A DNA stretch of 41,081 bases from Bacteroidales bacterium (GTDB taxonomy: Bacteria > Bacteroidota > Bacteroidia > Bacteroidales > P3), in assembly GCA_016283745.1 (NCBI GenBank), contig JAEENM010000108.1, positions 1 through 41,081 on the forward strand, given 5' to 3'. Shown piece after piece: positions 24,011-31,676 of this stretch (positions are counted from its first letter, which is position 1; every line of letters begins with the position of its first letter). Below the pieces are notes generated by a model that did not search any database, was not told the origin of the DNA, and saw nothing but the letters and a program-made list of their open reading frames with translations. A program made the position numbers and the translations under genes.

Positions 24011-24034
24011 AACTCTTAACTCTTAACTAAAATA

Positions 24035-25150
24035 TCAGTCGCTTATATCCGTGTCGGGCTGTACAATAACCGTGTACTCGGGGAAAGCGGCACGCACCTC
24101 GTCGGCGATAGTGGAGCACAGTGCGTCCCTGTCTTTTTCGTCGAACGACACCACCACGTCGAAACGCATGTTTTTGGCGGCAATATCGACATAAAAGCCG
24201 TGCATCTGCAGTGCGTTTTTGTGACTCGACACTATCTCCGCCACACGCTTGCGCATAGCCACCACGTCGGCATTTGTAGTATCCACGCTGTAAACGCTCA
24301 CGGCAGTCATAAACACGTTGTGCTGCTGATACACTTCGGCGGTGATTTTTCGTGTAACGGTGTCGATCTTGGCAGCGGTCCACGTGTCGGGAACTTCGAT
24401 ATGCACCGAGGCCAGATGGCGGTCGGGACCGTAGTCGCTCAACACAAGATCGAAAACGCCGCTTATTTCGCTGTCGGCAGACAGGACAGTCTGTTTAATA
24501 TCGTGGGCGAGGGCAGTCTCGGAACGCTCGCCGAGAATTTTGCTTATCGTGTCCCACATCGTCTCCAAGCCCGTTTTTATTATCATAATGGCAATAATAA
24601 CGCCAAGATAGGCCTCCAGCGAAACACCCCACAGCACAAACACAAATGCCGCCACAAGTACGGAGAGCGAAATTATGGAGTCCATCAGCGCATCCTTGCC
24701 GCTAGCCACGAGCGAGTCAGAATTTACACGTTGTCCAGTGGATTTCACATAAAGACCCAGGACCACCTTTACAACCACCGCCACCGCTATGATAACGAGC
24801 GAGACGGTAGAATAGTCGGGCGTGTCGGGAGTTATGATTTTCTTTACCGACTCCACCATTGCCGTGATGCCGGCATAAAGTATGATAATGGCGATAACGA
24901 GAGTGCTTAGATACTCCACTCGTCCGTATCCGAACGGATGCTTGCGGTCGGCGGGCTTGCCAGCCAATTTGGTGCCGACAATGGTTATCACAGACGAAAG
25001 AGCGTCGGTAAGGTTGTTCACCGCGTCCAAAACCACGGCAATGGAGTTGGACAGAAAGCCCACAAAAGCCTTAAAAGCCGCCAACGCCACATTGGCCAAT
25101 ATCCCAACAACGCTTGTGCGTACAATTACTTGTTCCCTATTTTTAGCCAT
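24035..25150 (-). CDS. cation diffusion facilitator family metal transporter
   Basis: This 371-residue protein is a CDF metal/proton antiporter of the inner membrane, with about six transmembrane helices in residues 10-220 and an extended cytoplasmic C-terminal region. The metal site should comprise Asn45 and Asp49 in helix 2 (DAVNNLTDALSS) and Asp153 and Asp157 in helix 5 (SGKDALMDSI). The family loop HPFGYGRVEYLS (71-82) is intact. Asn45 replaces the Asp/His of well-studied zinc members, so the ion is uncertain (Mn, Fe, Co or Zn are possible). The C-terminus is longer than in YiiP (about 300 residues), with an extra ferredoxin-like segment. It appears monocistronic and is bordered on both sides by repeats. 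Confidence 0.92.
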   Translation of the reverse strand: MAKNREQVIVRTSVVGILANVALAAFKAFVGFLSNSIAVVLDAVNNLTDALSSVITIVGTKLAGKPADRKHPFGYGRVEYLSTLVIAIIILYAGITAMVESVKKIITPDTPDYSTVSLVIIAVAVVVKVVLGLYVKSTGQRVNSDSLVASGKDALMDSIISLSVLVAAFVFVLWGVSLEAYLGVIIAIMIIKTGLETMWDTISKILGERSETALAHDIKQTVLSADSEISGVFDLVLSDYGPDRHLASVHIEVPDTWTAAKIDTVTRKITAEVYQQHNVFMTAVSVYSVDTTNADVVAMRKRVAEIVSSHKNALQMHGFYVDIAAKNMRFDVVVSFDEKDRDALCSTIADEVRAAFPEYTVIVQPDTDISD

Positions 25151-25157
25151 ATTTTAA

Positions 25158-25201
25158 ATTACAAACTATAAACTATAAATTATAAACTATCAACTAATTC
25201 C
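25158..25201. repeat. short intergenic repeat (AAACTATAAACT type), copy 1
   Basis: AACTATAAACTATAAATTAT followed by AAACTATCAACTAATTCCGC recurs nearly unchanged at 25772-25830. Both copies lie in gaps between minus-strand genes. Confidence 0.7.
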
Positions 25202-25223
25202 GCATTATTATGCAATCTGCCTC

Positions 25224-25727
25224 TCAATCTTTGACTAGGCGCACGGACATTCCTATAGCTGGATCAACTTCAATCATACTCACTCCGTCCTTATAGAAAG
25301 ACAAACCTATTGCGGGTCCTCCTATATCCAAAATCGTGGACGACCAATAGTATCCATCGGTGCCTACGTAGTAGATTCCACAGGAATTAATACCCGCCGC
25401 CGGCATAAAAATAGATTCTTTATTTTCACCAATCACCATACAGCCTTTCCTCTGTTCATCCCACACCCACTGACAATGGGTTCTCAATTCATCAATTTGT
25501 TCGCTTGTTGGCAATTTGCTACCAAATGTTTCTACTGCAGAATCGTAATTATACAAACCTTCTTCATTGGTAGGTTTCCACAACGTCCCGCTTGGCAAAC
25601 CCAAATCCACGTATGAGGCTCCGTCATTTTCAACAGCTTCTTTGTCACAGCCTGTAATTGTGACAATGGCGACAACTGCCGCAAAACACATCACGCCAAG
25701 CAATAGTTTTTTTAATACGTTTTTCAT
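25224..25727 (-). CDS. small lipoprotein with FISUMP/DUF1566-like domain
   Basis: This 167-residue protein has a type II signal with lipobox TITGC (Cys27). The mature part begins YVDLGLPSGTLWKPTNE and ends with YYWSST then GMSVRLVKD. This pattern is common in Bacteroidota surface proteins and related to the FISUMP/DUF1566 group. Its ending is the same type as in the secreted protein at 21828-23315 (YYWSAT, SVRLVKD), so the two display related domains through different anchors. No enzymatic residues are evident. It is flanked by the two copies of the AAACTATAAACT repeat. Confidence 0.82.
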   Translation of the reverse strand: MKNVLKKLLLGVMCFAAVVAIVTITGCDKEAVENDGASYVDLGLPSGTLWKPTNEEGLYNYDSAVETFGSKLPTSEQIDELRTHCQWVWDEQRKGCMVIGENKESIFMPAAGINSCGIYYVGTDGYYWSSTILDIGGPAIGLSFYKDGVSMIEVDPAIGMSVRLVKD

Positions 25728-25771
25728 CTTTTTATATTTTTATTATCTATTTTACCTTCCTCAATATAACC

Positions 25772-25846
25772 ACCAACTATAAACTATAAAATATAAATTA
25801 TAAACTATCAACTAATTCCGAACTCCGCATTCCGAGTTCCGAACTA
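25772..25846. repeat. short intergenic repeat, copy 2, overlapping the 3' end of the ispF fusion gene
   Basis: AACTATAAACTATAAAATAT then AAACTATCAACTAATTCCG is followed by CCGAACTCCGCATTCCGAGT. The latter part forms, on the minus strand, the final codons (RNSECGVRN) and stop of the ispF fusion. Confidence 0.7.
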
Positions 25847-26987
25847 ACAAAACCGTCGCGTAAGCCGACACTCCCTCTTCCCTACCCTCGAAACCGAGAT
25901 GTTCGGTGGTGGTGGCTTTTATCGAGATGTCGTCGGCATCAACGCCGAGCACCTGTGCAAGGGTTTCGCGCATCTGCGGCAGGTACTGGGCTATCTTGGG
26001 TTTTTGCAGACACACCACGCTGTCGCAGTTCACCAGTTCGTAGCCTTTTTGTCGCACCAGTTCGTAGGTCTTGGCAAGCAAAATTTTGCTGTCGATGCCC
26101 TTGTATTGCGGGTCGTTGTCGGGGAAATGCTTGCCGATGTCGCCCATGTTGGCGGCGCCGAGCATAGCGTCGCAGATGGCGTGAATCAGCACATCGGCGT
26201 CGGAATGACCTTTGGCACCTTTGCTATGCGGTATGCGTATGCCGCCCAGCCAGAAAGGCAGACCCTCTTCCAGCTGATGCACGTCAATGCCTAATCCTAC
26301 TCTTATTTTCATCGTTTTTCTATTTTTTAATACATCCAAAATCTCTTCTATCCCCACGAAACGGAAATCGAACTGCGGTTTTTCTCCCCTTCGGCAAAGG
26401 GTTACAAAGCAGTCACCGTCCAACACCGTACCGCTCAGCACCAATCCCGACTCCGCCGGTGCGACGCTCTCTTTTTCAAAATCTACTGAATAGTTCATAA
26501 AATCCTTGGCGATGCCTGTCCCCAAGCATTTCACCAACGCCTCTTTCAACGACCACAGCATGGTAAAAGCGCGGCCTTTTGCCTCGTCGTCGGGCTGTTT
26601 TTCTACGCTCTGCCGTTCCTCGTCGGAAAAGAACCTCTGCATCAGTTCGGGACGGTGCGTACGCAGATACTCCACGTCCACGCCCAATTCCTCGCTATCA
26701 AAAGCGGCTACGACACGTTGCTTGGAGTCGGAGATATTGAACTGAAAATCGGGATAATCTGCAAAAAAAGGCTTGCCGTTTTCGTTGTAGTCGTATTTTG
26801 GCAGTTCCTTGTGGGGAAAAGTGGTGCGGAAAACGTAATGCACCAGCATCTGCCCCAGCAGAGTGATTTTCATCGGCCGGGTAGGCTTCCATTGGTCGCC
26901 AAAATATTCTTGTCCCAACGACAAAATGCGTTCGTCGTTGAGGTAACTTTCGTCGAAATCGGCAACAAAGACCTTTATCGGTTGCAT
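25812..26987 (-). CDS. ispF: 4'-phosphopantetheinyl transferase fused to 2-C-methyl-D-erythritol 2,4-cyclodiphosphate synthase (IspF)
   Basis: One uninterrupted frame of 391 residues contains two complete enzymes. Residues 1 to about 222 are a Sfp-type phosphopantetheinyl transferase with GVDVEYL (Asp104, Glu106) and WSLKEA (Lys148, Glu149), which arms acyl-carrier or peptidyl-carrier proteins. Residues 226-391 are IspF of the MEP isoprenoid pathway, starting MKIRVGLGIDVH with zinc ligands Asp235, His237 and His269 and the GHSDADVLIHA and TTTEHLGF motifs. Met226 (ATG at 26312) is exactly where free IspF begins, and the linker KNRKT is encoded by an A-rich run. The frame may be a true fusion, overlapping cistrons with internal initiation, or a one-base indel that removed a stop. 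The C-terminal RNSECGVRN is repeat-derived. An FKBP gene lies 3 bases upstream. Confidence 0.9.
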   Translation of the reverse strand: MQPIKVFVADFDESYLNDERILSLGQEYFGDQWKPTRPMKITLLGQMLVHYVFRTTFPHKELPKYDYNENGKPFFADYPDFQFNISDSKQRVVAAFDSEELGVDVEYLRTHRPELMQRFFSDEERQSVEKQPDDEAKGRAFTMLWSLKEALVKCLGTGIAKDFMNYSVDFEKESVAPAESGLVLSGTVLDGDCFVTLCRRGEKPQFDFRFVGIEEILDVLKNRKTMKIRVGLGIDVHQLEEGLPFWLGGIRIPHSKGAKGHSDADVLIHAICDAMLGAANMGDIGKHFPDNDPQYKGIDSKILLAKTYELVRQKGYELVNCDSVVCLQKPKIAQYLPQMRETLAQVLGVDADDISIKATTTEHLGFEGREEGVSAYATVLLVRNSECGVRN

Positions 26988-26990
26988 AAA

Positions 26991-27581
26991 TTATTTTACG
27001 TCAAACAGTTCCACCTCGAAAATCAGCGTGGAGTTGGGTTTTATCAGCGGACTTGGCGACTGTTCGCCGTAGGCCAGTTGGGGCGGGATGAAGAAAATGA
27101 ATTTCGAGCCCACGGGCATCAGCTGCAGGCCTTCGGTCCAGCCGGTGATGACGTGGTTGAGCGGGAACTCTATGGGTTCGCCCCTCTGCACCGACGAGTC
27201 GAACACTGTTCCGTCGATCAGGGTGCCGTGGTAGTGCACGCGCACGGTGTCGGTGGCCTTGGGTTTGCGGCCGTCGCCCATCTTCACCACTTTGTACTGC
27301 AGTCCCGAAGGAGTCTCCACAACGCCCTCCTGTTTTTTGTTCTCGGCCAGGAATTCGCGGCCTCTCTGCAGCTCTTCAGTCATGGCTTTTTTGTTGCCGG
27401 CCTCGATTTCGGCGTTGAGCAATGCAAACTGCTGCTGTATCTCGCTCTGCGTGAGTTTTATTGTGCCGCCCATAGCGTCGATCACACCCTCTGCGAAGCT
27501 TTCCTTGTCGATGGCCGAAAGACCCATGCTTTTCAGGTTATTTCCTATGTCGCAACCTAATGCGTAACTTTTTTTATCCAT
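26991..27581 (-). CDS. FKBP-type peptidyl-prolyl cis-trans isomerase
   Basis: This 196-residue protein has no signal peptide. It has an N-terminal helical dimerisation domain (about 1-80, FKBP_N type, with SYALGCDIG) and a C-terminal FKBP domain (about 95-196). The latter includes VRVHYHGTLIDGTVFDSS, GWTEGLQLMPVGSK, IPPQLAYG and a final FEVELFDVK strand. It resembles the FklB/FkpA group, which speeds proline isomerisation and chaperones folding. It is probably cytoplasmic. Only 3 bases separate it from the PPTase-IspF gene. No clear promoter is visible between it and the gldJ terminator. Confidence 0.93.
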   Translation of the reverse strand: MDKKSYALGCDIGNNLKSMGLSAIDKESFAEGVIDAMGGTIKLTQSEIQQQFALLNAEIEAGNKKAMTEELQRGREFLAENKKQEGVVETPSGLQYKVVKMGDGRKPKATDTVRVHYHGTLIDGTVFDSSVQRGEPIEFPLNHVITGWTEGLQLMPVGSKFIFFIPPQLAYGEQSPSPLIKPNSTLIFEVELFDVK

Positions 27582-27604
27582 ATATATATTGTATCTATTT
27601 AATC

Positions 27605-27635
27605 AAAAAAAGGCTGTCGGAGGACAGCCTTTTTT
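27605..27635 (-). terminator. terminator after gldJ
   Basis: AAGGCTGTC pairs with GACAGCCTT (27610-27631) around a GGAG loop. The A-run at 27605-27611 becomes the U-tract on the minus strand. Confidence 0.85.
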
Positions 27636-27653
27636 CCGTTATGAATTATTCGA

Positions 27654-29216
27654 TTAGTCTTTGTTGTTCTTTGTGCTGGGCTGGAATGTCTGCGAGCCGA
27701 GACGTGTCATAGCGCAGCGGAATCCAATCCAAGATGTCGATTTCTCCTGGTCATAGTAGCGGCGTGTGCCGGGCTGCATCCAGTAGATTCTGTCGTTCCA
27801 CGAACCGCCTTTCACCACTCTAACTTTGTTGTTAATCATAGATGTGATGTTGTCGGGGTTGGGGGTGTAACGGGCGTACATCATGTTGGTAACGCTGTCG
27901 GGCGAAGCCAGTTTGTCGGCTGTGCTGCCACCGTCTTCTTCTTCATCCTCGCCGCCGGAGAGAGGTCTCCAACCTTCCTGGCTCAGAGTGGAAGCGAAAT
28001 CACCATCGAGGTAGTTGATATTGTCGGCCTGACGGTAGTTTCTTCTGTTGAGGTCGTCGTCAACATTGCGGTAAACGATGCCGCCGGTGGTGTCGTTGAT
28101 CTTAACCTCTTCGTCTTCGATAGTAACGGTTTTGTAAACATTACCACGATAGGGGTTGAGGTCTTCGCCGCCGATGGGGTTAACATCCTGACGATAAACG
28201 TCCATACACCATTCGCTCACGTTGCCAGCCATGTGGTACAAGCCATAGTCGTTGGGGAAGTACCATTTGATGGGGGCTGTGTAAACCCACGAGTCGTTGA
28301 GGCTGCCGGCCACACCCATGTTGTCGCCGCGGGAGCGTTTGAAGTTGGCCATGAACTGTCCGTAGTAGTCTTTCTCTGCGGAACGAGCGCTCTGACCAGC
28401 CCAAGGATATACTTTGTGTTCGAGCTGACGTTCGTCAACAGTGTTTCCGATGATACCAAGAGCTGCGAACTCCCATTCTGCCTCGGTCGGCAGACGGTAG
28501 TTGGGCAGGAATATGCCGTCGGTGGAACGGATGTTACGAGGTTCACCGCCGGAGCTGGGGTTAAGGTCTTTCAAACCTTTAGCGGTCTCGCCACGGTACA
28601 TACCTGCAAGATAAACATCGGTTTGGAAAGCGTTCTCAGCTGTGAGGTCGGTGAGGTCGAGCTGAAGCACACCGGCGTCGATAGCTATCTTTTCGTTCAC
28701 GCGGTTGGAACGCCACAGGCAGTAAGCGCTGGCCTGCTCCCACGACACACCCACAACGGGATATTGGTCGTAAATCGGGCTTTGGAAATAGAAATTAACC
28801 AAATCCTCGGCGTAGGTCAGTTTCTGACGCCAGCAGTTGGTGTCGGGATAAGCGGCTCTTACGAATTCCGGATATTCCTCGCCAAACACTCGCTGCATCC
28901 AGTAAATATATTCACGGTACGAAACGTTGCTAACCTCTGTTTCGTCCATATAGAACGACGAAACGGTTACCATGTGTTCCGAGTTGTTCCATGAGTGGTG
29001 CGGGTCGTCGGACACTCTTCCCATCAAAAACGAACCGCCTTCGATGAAGATAAGTCCCGGACCTGTCATTTGTTCGGTGTAGGGGGATACTTCGAAACCG
29101 CCCCATTTGGAATCATTGTAATTCCAGCCAGTTGTCTGCGACACCTGCTTGTTGCCGCAAGCTGTTATCAGCAAAGTTCCTATCGCCAATAAACAGAATA
29201 ATCTAACGAATTTCAT
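27654..29216 (-). CDS. gldJ: gliding/T9SS lipoprotein GldJ
   Basis: This 520-residue lipoprotein (lipobox LITAC, Cys20) has a formylglycine-generating-enzyme-like (SUMF1) fold. The N-terminus contains TTGWNYNDSKWGGFEVSPY and GPGLIFIEGGSFLMGRV, then VTVSSFYMDETEVSN. These are closer to GldJ than to GldK/PorK in my recollection. Later segments include RLPTEAEWEFAALG, MAGNVSEWCMDVYR and RVVKGGSWNDR. GldJ is an outer-membrane lipoprotein that stabilises GldK and the T9SS/gliding complex in Flavobacterium. Catalytic FGE activity is not expected. In Flavobacterium gldJ neighbours porU and porV; here they are nearby but on the opposite strand. It has its own promoter and terminator. Confidence 0.9.
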   Translation of the reverse strand: MKFVRLFCLLAIGTLLITACGNKQVSQTTGWNYNDSKWGGFEVSPYTEQMTGPGLIFIEGGSFLMGRVSDDPHHSWNNSEHMVTVSSFYMDETEVSNVSYREYIYWMQRVFGEEYPEFVRAAYPDTNCWRQKLTYAEDLVNFYFQSPIYDQYPVVGVSWEQASAYCLWRSNRVNEKIAIDAGVLQLDLTDLTAENAFQTDVYLAGMYRGETAKGLKDLNPSSGGEPRNIRSTDGIFLPNYRLPTEAEWEFAALGIIGNTVDERQLEHKVYPWAGQSARSAEKDYYGQFMANFKRSRGDNMGVAGSLNDSWVYTAPIKWYFPNDYGLYHMAGNVSEWCMDVYRQDVNPIGGEDLNPYRGNVYKTVTIEDEEVKINDTTGGIVYRNVDDDLNRRNYRQADNINYLDGDFASTLSQEGWRPLSGGEDEEEDGGSTADKLASPDSVTNMMYARYTPNPDNITSMINNKVRVVKGGSWNDRIYWMQPGTRRYYDQEKSTSWIGFRCAMTRLGSQTFQPSTKNNKD

Positions 29217-29310
29217 AACTTTTCAGTTTTATGTTTTTATTTGTTCTATTTACGTCAGTCGCTTAAAAAGGTTTCTTTTTTTGCGTTTTTTTATCGTAGT
29301 TTACGACCTG

Positions 29311-29343
29311 CAAAGATACGAAAAAAAAACGAGATTCCACAAA
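29311..29343 (-). promoter_or_regulatory. promoter of gldJ
   Basis: On the minus strand TTTG (29343-29340) and TATCTTTG (29318-29311) are separated by 21 bases, slightly longer than the 19-base spacing of the best promoters here. The ATG at 29216 is about 95 bases downstream. Confidence 0.6.
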
Positions 29344-29432
29344 TTTTATTTTGTTTAATGTCCACATTAAGATGGTATTTGTTGCAAAAAATCACAGTAT
29401 CAACAATTTAAAACAGAAGCATCATTGCATTA

Positions 29433-30335
29433 TTATTTTGTTTTTGTGGTTTTTCCTTTGTTTTGCATGGCTTTTTTTGCGTCGGATGCCGACATTGCCA
29501 GACGGAATCCGAGGTTATTATCCCTACGGACGAACCAATTGGTGGGTGCCAGCAGAAACCATTTCTGCACTTTCAGGTCGTTGCGGAAATCGACATTGTC
29601 GAGGTTCAGTTCGGTGTCGAATGCCCCTCCGCGCTCCGATGCACCATTGCCTGTCGTCGCCTCACTCACATTGCCGCACATATCGTACAGCCACAGTTCG
29701 TTGGGTTTCAGCTGTCCCACGCGGTGGGTTGTGCCGCCGCTATTTTGGGCATACCATGCCACCTCGCCTATGTTATTGCCTCCGGCATAGAGGTAATGCA
29801 GCGATTTGTTTCCTCCCATGGCGGCATACTGCCACTCGTAGGTGGTGGGCAGGCGGAAAGGGTAGCCAGTACGCTGATGCAGAGTGTCGGCAAAATGCAC
29901 CATAGTCCACATATCCACGTTGGTCACGGGCAAATCGAGGTCGGAATGGAATTCCGAGGGGTTGCTGTCGGCCACGGTAAGCCACTGGCGTTGTGTAACT
30001 TCGTATTTTCCAATCAGAAAGTCCTCTTCGATTGTTATTTCCTCAAAAATAGCCGTGTCGAACACCCTGCCTGCAAGAGGGTCTTGCCTATAATGTGGCA
30101 CCAATTGCTGAAAAGTGCCTTTCTCCACATAGATCATCTCAAATTTCACATCTTCGATATACACAGTGGCTTTCTGTCCCGTTTGGGGGTCGTCCCAGTC
30201 TATCTCTTCCTCAGAGTCTTCATTAGGAGTTTCGCCATTGGAAGTGGATGGCTTGGCGTTTTCTTCCTTGGTGCAAGCCACTGTGGCCAGAGCCAAGGCC
30301 ACGACGGCAATAATGGTTTTTGTTTTCTTTATCAT
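29433..30335 (-). CDS. SUMF1/FGE-domain lipoprotein, possible T9SS accessory
   Basis: The ATG at 30335 is chosen over an upstream one at 30413. It starts a type II signal peptide (lipobox TVAC, Cys21), and the longer version would cross the terminator of the previous gene. The 300-residue product has an acidic linker (NEDSEEEIDWDD). A SUMF1-like domain follows with FEMIYVEKGTFQQL, GKYEVTQRQW, RLPTTYEWQYAA, LYDMCGNVSE and NNLGFRLAMS. It lacks the GldJ- and GldK-specific sequences and is shorter than both. Its place between gldJ and a porP-like gene suggests a T9SS-related role, but standalone SUMF1 lipoproteins are common in Bacteroidota, so this is only inference. Confidence 0.82.
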   Translation of the reverse strand: MIKKTKTIIAVVALALATVACTKEENAKPSTSNGETPNEDSEEEIDWDDPQTGQKATVYIEDVKFEMIYVEKGTFQQLVPHYRQDPLAGRVFDTAIFEEITIEEDFLIGKYEVTQRQWLTVADSNPSEFHSDLDLPVTNVDMWTMVHFADTLHQRTGYPFRLPTTYEWQYAAMGGNKSLHYLYAGGNNIGEVAWYAQNSGGTTHRVGQLKPNELWLYDMCGNVSEATTGNGASERGGAFDTELNLDNVDFRNDLKVQKWFLLAPTNWFVRRDNNLGFRLAMSASDAKKAMQNKGKTTKTK

Positions 30336-30356
30336 ATAATGTATATTTTTATGTAA

Positions 30357-30396
30357 TAAAAAAATCAACCCTATTTGAAGATAAACAGGGTTGATT
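30357..30396 (-). terminator. terminator after the porP-like gene
   Basis: AATCAACCCT (30363-30372) pairs with AGGGTTGATT (30387-30396) over a 14-base loop. The A-run at 30358-30364 reads as a U-tract on the minus strand. Confidence 0.8.
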
Positions 30397-30431
30397 ATAT
30401 CTTTCTTGCTCAAGCAATTGCGTCTGCCGTA

Positions 30432-31436
30432 TTAGAAGGACGGGCAGCGGACTGCTCTGATTTTCTTTCTGTGTTCGGGGCAGGGCAGTGTGAAACCGAG
30501 GCTGATTTCGTGCGATCCTGCTGTGTTGTTGGCAAGCTTGGACACCGTTACGTCGTAGCTGTAGCCGATTTTGAACCAGTTGTGCTGCAGACCTACGAGG
30601 AAAATGAAAGCGTCGGCGTTTTCAAGACCGTGACGGAACCAAGTACCAACGATGAAGGGTTCCCAGTCGAGGTACAGACCGTAGTTGAAATAGTTGAAAC
30701 CACCCTGGTACTGATAGATGAGGTTGGGGGAGATGATAGGTGTTCCAAGAGCGAGGGACGAAGTTCTGCGCTTGTCGGTGGCGAGATTGATAAGTCCGCC
30801 GCCGTGCACGGTGAATTTCATCGGGAGGTCGCTGATGCCATAGAAACCGTTGCTAGGCTGAGTAAGGTGCGAAACGGCGGCGCCGGCGTACCAAGCGTCG
30901 CTGTAGATAACAGCACCGGCATCAAAGTCGAGATACCATTTGTTGAGGTTGTCGGGCTGGGTGGCTTGTGTGGGATAGATAAAACCGAAAGTGGGGTCTA
31001 TCTGGTCGGGGAAACGCAGGTTGTCCCAGTTGAGGTTCAGATTAACGAGGCTCATCTGCAAGGCTGCGTTCACAAACACGTAACGCGACACCTGGAAACG
31101 GAAGGAGTACATAATGCCTGCCATCGTTGTCATCAATGCGCCGTGGTCGCCCTGACGGTCGTTCATCACAATGGCTCCGATACCGCCGTGGAGAGCGTCG
31201 ATATACTGGTCGTACGACACCGAAACGGTCTGGAACGAGCTAACCAAAGCAGGCCATTGGTTTCTGTAGTTCAACGATATACGAGGGCAGACTTTGGAAC
31301 CTGCAAGAGCCGGGTTCAAATACAAAGGATTTGCATAAAACTGAGAGAACACAAAGTCTTGTGCGCTAACTGTCTGACTGGCAGCAAATACCATTGCCAA
31401 AGCCACTACTATCTTCTGTATTTTTCTCATCTTCAT
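30432..31436 (-). CDS. PorP/SprF family type IX secretion membrane protein
   Basis: The ATG at 31436 (or 31430) is preferred over 31469 because it begins a clean signal peptide (MRKIQKIVVALAMVFAASQT, cleaved near SAQ). The product of about 334 residues starts QDFVFSQFYANPLYLNPALAG, the hallmark of PorP/SprF outer-membrane barrels, then RISLNYRNQWPAL. It ends with LPCPEHRKKIRAVRCPSF. PorP interacts with PorK/N/E, and SprF-type paralogues serve individual substrates. Bacteroidota often have many copies, so it may be a substrate-specific paralogue rather than the single core PorP. It is divergent from porU, with a 240-base gap. Confidence 0.92.
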   Translation of the reverse strand: MKMRKIQKIVVALAMVFAASQTVSAQDFVFSQFYANPLYLNPALAGSKVCPRISLNYRNQWPALVSSFQTVSVSYDQYIDALHGGIGAIVMNDRQGDHGALMTTMAGIMYSFRFQVSRYVFVNAALQMSLVNLNLNWDNLRFPDQIDPTFGFIYPTQATQPDNLNKWYLDFDAGAVIYSDAWYAGAAVSHLTQPSNGFYGISDLPMKFTVHGGGLINLATDKRRTSSLALGTPIISPNLIYQYQGGFNYFNYGLYLDWEPFIVGTWFRHGLENADAFIFLVGLQHNWFKIGYSYDVTVSKLANNTAGSHEISLGFTLPCPEHRKKIRAVRCPSF

Positions 31437-31676
31437 AAGCTGTATTTTTTTTCTACAAATGATTAGCAATATTACGATTTTTTTTTCAATTATACGTCAT
31501 TTCGCTGAAAAAATTTTTTAAAACACTGTCTTTCAATATCGTAAAAATTGCTTTTTTTTATTTAGTCGTTGTTTTTTCTTTGTCTTTTCTGTTTTTTTTC
31601 GTCAATTTTCACCTTTTTTTACGCACACACAATTTTTTTTATTCTTTCTAGTTATTACATCGAACATTTTTTGTTT

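Larger units (their letters stand above)
23316..24034. other. 719-base intergenic region with repeats and a 9-G tract
   Basis: Nothing here looks like a real gene. It contains a G9 homopolymer (23580-23588), a minus-strand -7 element (23696-23703), and the inverted copy of the composite repeat (about 23745-24010). If the -7 element is used, the secreted-protein mRNA has a leader of about 370 bases. Confidence 0.6.

Noticed and set aside
23696..24034. Insertion sequence or CRISPR in the 719-base gap
   Set aside because: There is no transposase frame, no terminal inverted repeats with target duplication, and no regular repeat-spacer pattern; only short degenerate repeats were seen.
27654..29216. 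Assignment of the SUMF1 lipoprotein as GldK/PorK
   Set aside because: The N-terminal GPGLIFIEGGSFLMGRV and TTGWNYND segments fit GldJ, and the GldK-typical beginning is absent.
30336..30413. Longer N-terminus of the SUMF1-like lipoprotein
   Set aside because: It overlaps the terminator hairpin of the porP-like gene, and the signal peptide starts at 30335.
31569..31676. Longer N-terminus of PorU
   Set aside because: It would be a Phe-rich AT-derived stretch. The ATG at 31677 is followed by a normal signal peptide.
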